From contig CAYFTL010000040.1 in NCBI GenBank assembly GCA_964346145.1, positions 1-18,475 on the forward strand: a DNA stretch of 18,475 bases, read 5' to 3'. Source of the stretch: CAYFTL01 sp964346145. GTDB lineage: Bacteria > Bacillota > Clostridia > Christensenellales > Aristaeellaceae. Below the pieces are notes generated by a model. It worked only from the letters and a program-made list of their open reading frames with translations, searched no databases and was not told the DNA's origin. Numbering within the stretch: the first letter of the stretch is position 1; each line of letters begins with the position of its first letter. The position numbers were made by a program, and so were the translations under genes. Positions 15,008-18,475 of this stretch are shown here, piece by piece.

Positions 15008-16666
15008 ATGGATATTAACAAGTTGTGCTTGTATTGCATGAAGGAAACAGGGGGCCAGGGAGTTTGCCCGGCATGCGGCAACGATGCCGATGCGCCGGTA
15101 TCGCCCAACCACCTGCCTTTGCGGACTGTGCTTAACCAACGCTATTTGATCGGCCGCCCGGTAGGGCAGGACGCGAGCGGTGTTGTGTACAACGCAATGG
15201 ACTTAGAGACCGACCAGAAGGTGCGCGTTCGCGAATTTTTACCCCGAGACAGTGCGCAGCGCGTGCCGGGAACGGCGCAGGTGGCCGCGCTAGCCGGCAG
15301 CGAAGACGTATTTAATGCGGGTTTAGATCGCATGTTTATAGCGGCTGAGTCTGCCGACAATCCGGAAAAACGCCGTACCTATTTTGAGGAAAACGGAACC
15401 GGATATGTGGTGCTCCGTAAAATTGCAAAGCCGGCAGCTGCCGTGCAGCCCAAAGCTGCCAGGTATGCAGACGATGAAGAAATTGACGATGAAGACGAAG
15501 TGCCGACGAGCAGAGTGACTAAGCAATTCGCAATTATTGGTGGCGTTGTGCTGGTTGTGATCGTGCTTGTGATGTTGATTGTCATTCGGATGGGAAAAAA
15601 AGCGATGGATAGCACCCAAAATGTTGGGGAGCCTAGCATAACGCCGACAATTTCGGCAGAGGTTGAAACCAGCGAACAGCCGGCTACAGCTGAACCTACG
15701 GCCCCGCCGACTGCCACGCCGGAGCCGGAAACACCCGAACCGGAGGAAACGCCGGTTGTTGAAGAGGGTGGCCCTTATGTAAATAAGAAATCCAAAAAAG
15801 CTGATATTAAAAAGCTTCAAAATCGTCTGATCGCCCTGGGTTGGTTGAACGACAAGGCTGATGGAATTTATGGAAAAAATACCGTGAATGCGGTGAAGAA
15901 ATTCCAAAAATATATTAACAAAGAACAAGGCTTGTCGCTGGATGAAGACGGCATCGCGGATCGCGAAACCTATAGTTGGTTGTTCTGGCAGAGTGCACCC
16001 ACCAAACCGCCTAAAGCGACGGCTACGCCCAAACCCAATAAAGACAAGGCTACACAAAAACCGGAAACAACCAAGAAGCCCGAAGCTACCAAAGCTCCGG
16101 AAGCTACCAAAGTGCCGGACCAATCTGATGGGAATTCTGATAATTCCGGTGGTATCACTGTCGATGCCAACTCGTCGCTTGATGAGATCATCAACTTGAA
16201 TCGCAGGCTTAAGGCTTTGGGATTTGATCCAGGCTCTGATAACGAATTTGACGATCAAACCAAGCAGGCTGTGCTGGAGTTTCAGCGGGAGGCCAACAAC
16301 AATAATCAGGCGGGACTCCCAGAAACGGGAGAGGTGGACGCCAAGACCTATAGCATGTTGTTTGACGACTCTCATTTTAACCCGGCCGAACCCGATGGCG
16401 GCGAGCAGGGTGAAACGCCCCAGACGATCGACGAAAACTCGGATGGTGAAACAATAATGTCTTTGCAGCGCCGTTTGATAGAGCTGAAGTGGTTGGACAT
16501 TGATGAGCCCACCACCAACTATGGAAAGAAAACGCGCAGTGCGGTTGAGGCATTCCAGAAATATGCGAATGAGCAAATGAATGCAGGACTAGAAGAAACC
16601 GGCATAGCCGATCCCAAGACGCTGGAGTTGTTGTTGGAGGATAATGCGCCGGCAAACCCTTCCTAG
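15008..16666 (+). CDS. Zinc-ribbon / degenerate kinase N-lobe / membrane / peptidoglycan-binding protein, main frame
   Basis: This 552-residue multi-domain membrane protein starts with a zinc ribbon, Cys7-x2-Cys10 and Cys20-x2-Cys23. Residues about 37-140 resemble the N-lobe of the zinc-ribbon Ser/Thr kinases of Clostridia (RYLIGRPVGQDASGVVYNAM; YFEENGTGYVVLRKI), but the glycine loop is broken, the Lys of the usual VAIKE is Arg (VRVREF), and the whole C-lobe is missing, so it cannot be an active kinase. A membrane helix follows at about 174-194, then Pro/Thr/Glu-rich linkers and three PG_binding_1-type modules at about 264-327, 391-452 and 480-544 outside the cell. A TAG at 16664-16666 ends this frame, but a fourth module continues in the -1 frame. 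ATG 15008 follows a GAGGGGGAGG stretch. It may be an envelope sensor or anchor; no function is known to me. Confidence 0.85.
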   Translation: MDINKLCLYCMKETGGQGVCPACGNDADAPVSPNHLPLRTVLNQRYLIGRPVGQDASGVVYNAMDLETDQKVRVREFLPRDSAQRVPGTAQVAALAGSEDVFNAGLDRMFIAAESADNPEKRRTYFEENGTGYVVLRKIAKPAAAVQPKAARYADDEEIDDEDEVPTSRVTKQFAIIGGVVLVVIVLVMLIVIRMGKKAMDSTQNVGEPSITPTISAEVETSEQPATAEPTAPPTATPEPETPEPEETPVVEEGGPYVNKKSKKADIKKLQNRLIALGWLNDKADGIYGKNTVNAVKKFQKYINKEQGLSLDEDGIADRETYSWLFWQSAPTKPPKATATPKPNKDKATQKPETTKKPEATKAPEATKVPDQSDGNSDNSGGITVDANSSLDEIINLNRRLKALGFDPGSDNEFDDQTKQAVLEFQREANNNNQAGLPETGEVDAKTYSMLFDDSHFNPAEPDGGEQGETPQTIDENSDGETIMSLQRRLIELKWLDIDEPTTNYGKKTRSAVEAFQKYANEQMNAGLEETGIADPKTLELLLEDNAPANPS

Positions 16667-16697
16667 GGGAAGGTGATGAAGGCTCCGCGCCTTCCCC
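16654..16697 (+). other. Candidate -1 ribosomal frameshift signal (slippery heptamer plus stem-loop)
   Basis: A AAC CCT at 16654-16660 is in phase with the upstream gene and fits X-XXY-YYZ. After a 5-base spacer that contains most of the TAG stop, GGGGAAGG (16666-16673) pairs with CCTTCCCC (16690-16697); T-G and G-C pairs can extend it to 10 bp. Slipping back one base gives AAA CCC and enters the open frame that encodes the fourth binding module. Y = C is unusual for bacterial slippery sites, so a plain one-base deletion or sequencing error remains a strong alternative. Confidence 0.4.
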
Positions 16698-17157
16698 GCA
16701 GCCGGAAGTCGAATCGACTCAACAGCCTACGCAAAATCCGGTCGATGTAACGTCTGAGCCTTCTGAAGAAACCCAAAATCCGGTTGAAGCAGAAGTTACG
16801 CCGGAACTGTCCGAACAAAGTCAAGAGCCGGCTGAAACCGGAGATGCGCCGGAACCGCCTGAAGCAACCGAAGCAGGAACGGCAACGCCGGAGCCTTATA
16901 CTACGGTGGATCAGCAATCTGGCAGTGAAGCAGTGCTTAAAATCCAACAGCGATTGTATGAGTTGGGATGGCTGAAGGAAAAGCAGTTGACGGGCGTATA
17001 TGACGCGGAGATCCAAGCGGTTGTGCTGGGGTACCAAAGGTATATCAACACCATGTTTGCAGACAGTGTTGAAGAAAACGGAATTGCGGATCCGGCAACG
17101 CAGGTGTGGCTGTACATGGAAATTCAGCCGATGCCTCAGCCGACGGCCGAAAACTAA
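16660..17157 (+). CDS. C-terminal extension of the PG-binding protein in the -1 frame
   Basis: This frame is open from 16645 to TAA at 17155-17157 and has no start codon with a ribosome site near its beginning, so it should be made only as an extension of the preceding gene. It encodes a Pro/Glu/Thr/Gln-rich linker of about 80 residues of the same style as the upstream linkers (TQNPV, EPSEETQNP, TPEPYTT). A fourth peptidoglycan-binding module follows (about 16915-17130), with AVLKIQQRLYELGWL and NGIADPATQVWLY matching DIKKLQNRLIALGWL and DGIADRETYSWLF of module 1. Joined at the heptamer, the full protein would have about 716 residues. Its preserved composition and module argue that the frame is, or very recently was, translated. 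A one-base insertion near TCCTA (for example TCCCTA) would also restore it. Confidence 0.7.
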   Translation, partial: FLGEGDEGSAPSPQPEVESTQQPTQNPVDVTSEPSEETQNPVEAEVTPELSEQSQEPAETGDAPEPPEATEAGTATPEPYTTVDQQSGSEAVLKIQQRLYELGWLKEKQLTGVYDAEIQAVVLGYQRYINTMFADSVEENGIADPATQVWLYMEIQPMPQPTAEN

Positions 17158-17173
17158 AACGATAAAAATACTC

Positions 17174-17210
17174 GCTGCTTCTGTCGCACGTGGCAGAAGC
17201 AGCTATTTTG
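17174..17210 (+). terminator. Intrinsic terminator between the PG-binding gene and mnmA
   Basis: GCTGCTTCTG (17174-17183) and CAGAAGCAGC (17194-17203) pair perfectly over 10 bp around a 10-base loop that itself contains CACGTG, followed by TATTTTG. It ends about five bases before the mnmA ribosome site. Confidence 0.82.
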
Positions 17211-17228
17211 TGTGAAGGAGGAAATCGC

Positions 17229-18308
17229 GTGAAGATTGTTGTGGGCATGTCCGGAGGGGTTGACTCCTCGGTGGCGGCGTACTTGCTGAAGGAGCAAGGG
17301 CACGAAGTCATCGGCGTATTCATGAAGAACTGGGAAGAAAAAGACGAAAACGGCGTGTGTACGTCGGAGCGCGATTGGGCCGATGTGCGCGATGTTTGCG
17401 ATATCATTGGCATTCCTTACTATTCGGTGAATTTTGCCAAGGAATACTGGGAAAATGTCTTTGAGTATTTTTTGGATGAATACCGGCGGGGGCGCACTCC
17501 AAATCCCGACGTGCTCTGTAACCGGGAGATCAAGTTTAAGGCGTTTTTGAATTTTGCCGAAAAATTGGGCGCCGAAAAACTGGCGACCGGACATTTTGCT
17601 CGGGTTGACTGCGTGGATGGGTGCTATAGGTTGCTGCGCAGTGCCGATGAGAATAAGGATCAGACTTATTTTTTGTACATGCTGGGACAAAGGCCGCTGT
17701 CCAAGGCGATGTTTCCGTTGGGACACATGAACAAGGGTGAAGTGCGGGAAATTGCGCGCAAGGCAGGGCTACCGACCAGTGAGAAAAAAGATTCTACCGG
17801 CGTGTGTTTTATAGGCGAACGCAACTTCAAGCAATTTTTGAAGCAGTACTTGCCGGCGCAACCCGGGGATATGGTGGATGCAACAGGTCGTGTCGTGGGC
17901 AAGCACGATGGACTGATGTATTATACATTAGGGCAAAGGCGCGGATTGGGCATTGGAGGTACAGGAGATGGCAGGCGCTGGTTTGTAGTGGGCAAGGACT
18001 TGAAGACGAATCTGCTGCTGGTGGAACAGGGCGAGGATTCGCCCAAGCTGTATTCAAAGGCGGCGCTGGCAGGACAGTCTTATTGGGTGAGTGAAAAAGC
18101 ACCTATAAAAGAAGGAGAGCGCTTGGAATGCTGGGCGCGCTTTCGCCATAGACAGCCATTGCAACCGGTTATAATCGGGCTGGACGGGCAAAATGTGCAT
18201 ATTGATTTTCAACAGAAGCAAAGAGCGGTGACGCCGGGACAGGCAGCGGTATTTTATTTGGGCGAAGAATGCTTGGGCGGTGCAACCATCGACAAAATAC
18301 AGCTATAG
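17229..18308 (+). CDS. mnmA: tRNA-specific 2-thiouridylase MnmA
   Basis: This 359-residue enzyme adenylates and thiolates U34 in the anticodon of tRNA-Lys, -Glu and -Gln, taking sulfur from a cysteine desulfurase relay. The PP-loop GMSGGVDSSVAA (6-17) binds ATP. Cys97 in NPDVLCNREIKF and Cys193 in TGVCFIGER are the catalytic pair. TGHFAR, DQTYFLYML and YTLGQRRGLGIGG are further family blocks, and the C-terminal part (about 285-359) is the usual beta-barrel domain. The length is normal. GTG 17229 follows AAGGAGG by seven bases. No iscS/nifS partner gene is next to it here, and no separate promoter is obvious, so it may depend on read-through of the terminator upstream. Confidence 0.97.
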   Translation: MKIVVGMSGGVDSSVAAYLLKEQGHEVIGVFMKNWEEKDENGVCTSERDWADVRDVCDIIGIPYYSVNFAKEYWENVFEYFLDEYRRGRTPNPDVLCNREIKFKAFLNFAEKLGAEKLATGHFARVDCVDGCYRLLRSADENKDQTYFLYMLGQRPLSKAMFPLGHMNKGEVREIARKAGLPTSEKKDSTGVCFIGERNFKQFLKQYLPAQPGDMVDATGRVVGKHDGLMYYTLGQRRGLGIGGTGDGRRWFVVGKDLKTNLLLVEQGEDSPKLYSKAALAGQSYWVSEKAPIKEGERLECWARFRHRQPLQPVIIGLDGQNVHIDFQQKQRAVTPGQAAVFYLGEECLGGATIDKIQL

Positions 18309-18360
18309 TTTCGGCTTGCGGTTAAAACAAAAAATATTTCCCAAAAAGTAAAAAAGGATA

Positions 18361-18389
18361 TTGCCTTTAGCCTTTTGTTGTGCTAAAAT
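18361..18389 (+). promoter_or_regulatory. Promoter for a gene beyond the right edge
   Basis: TTGCCT (18361-18366) and TAAAAT (18384-18389) are 17 bp apart in an A/T-rich stretch after mnmA. Transcription would start near 18396 and run off the window. Confidence 0.6.
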
Positions 18390-18438
18390 ATACAACAGCT
18401 TCTGAGCTTTTGCTTAATTTAGAGGCAAACCAGTCAGT

Positions 18439-18455
18439 AACCCGCTACGCGGGTT
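18439..18455 (+). other. Leader hairpin near the right edge
   Basis: AACCCGC, loop TAC, GCGGGTT forms a perfect 7-bp stem about 45 bases into the predicted transcript; flanking CCA and TGG can extend the pairing. No T run follows directly, so it looks like part of a 5' leader structure rather than a terminator. The element is cut by the window end and I cannot assign it. Confidence 0.45.
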
Positions 18456-18475
18456 GATGGCGACAAAAACATTTT

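Noticed and set aside
15323..16576. A 417-codon open frame on the minus strand
   Set aside because: It lies wholly opposite the PG-binding gene, has no ribosome site, and its length follows from the repeated low-complexity codons of the sense strand.
16906..17157. The fourth PG-binding module as an independent small gene starting at GTG 16906
   Set aside because: No ribosome site precedes that GTG, and the same frame continues far upstream as a linker, so it is better explained as an extension of the preceding gene.
18429..18475. Cyclic-di-GMP-I riboswitch suggested by GGCAAACC near the right edge
   Set aside because: The second conserved strand (of the type GGGACGCAAAGCC) is not found after the hairpin, and the element runs off the window, so the match is too short to support.
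1..18475. CRISPR arrays, tRNA or rRNA genes
   Set aside because: No regularly spaced direct repeats and no cloverleaf or rRNA-like segments were seen on either strand by reading.

Overview
The window looks like a chromosomal segment of a Gram-positive, Clostridia-like member of the Bacillota. The reasons are the strong AGGAGG-type ribosome binding sites, frequent GTG/TTG starts, vegetative promoters with TTGACA/TATAAT-like boxes and 17-bp spacers, the dusB-greA-lysS gene order, a lysine/arginine-decarboxylase-like gene next to tmk (as in the yaaO-tmk pair of Bacillus), and a zinc-ribbon/kinase family common in Clostridia. The run of ten N at 5137-5146 suggests a scaffolded draft or metagenomic assembly. 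No finer taxonomy can be supported from the sequence alone.

Layout. 1-158 (minus): the cut-off start of a helix-turn-helix/recombinase-like gene, probably a mobile-element remnant. 245-280: a perfect 36-bp palindrome. 319-819 (minus): flavin reductase. From about 970 onward every gene is on the plus strand. 1080-3661: a two-gene ion-driven motor unit, a MotA/TolQ/ExbB-type channel with a long cytoplasmic tail (ZorA-like) and a MotB/OmpA-type stator partner (ZorB-like), without the other Zorya genes. 3776-6433: a GH78 alpha-L-rhamnosidase holding the assembly gap, closed by a strong terminator. 6434-6868: mostly non-coding. 6869-7465: unknown single-pass membrane protein. 7539-10730: dusB, greA and lysS; greA has its own strong promoter followed by a terminator-like leader hairpin. 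10794-12126: two membrane proteins of unknown role. 12258-14922: a PLP decarboxylase-family gene followed 10 bp later by a HAD phosphatase-thymidylate kinase fusion. 15008-17157: a zinc-ribbon/degenerate-kinase/transmembrane/peptidoglycan-binding protein whose fourth binding module lies in the -1 frame behind a stop codon. 17229-18308: mnmA. The right edge carries a promoter and hairpin belonging to a gene beyond the window.

Functional themes are translation and tRNA maturation (dusB, lysS, mnmA), transcription fidelity (greA), nucleotide metabolism (tmk) and the cell envelope (ZorAB-like pair, PG-binding protein, three single- or double-pass membrane proteins). The most interesting items are the stand-alone ZorAB-like motor, the possible -1 frameshift in the pseudokinase/PG-binding gene, the HAD-Tmk fusion, and the greA leader attenuator, which recalls the GraL arrangement of E. 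coli.
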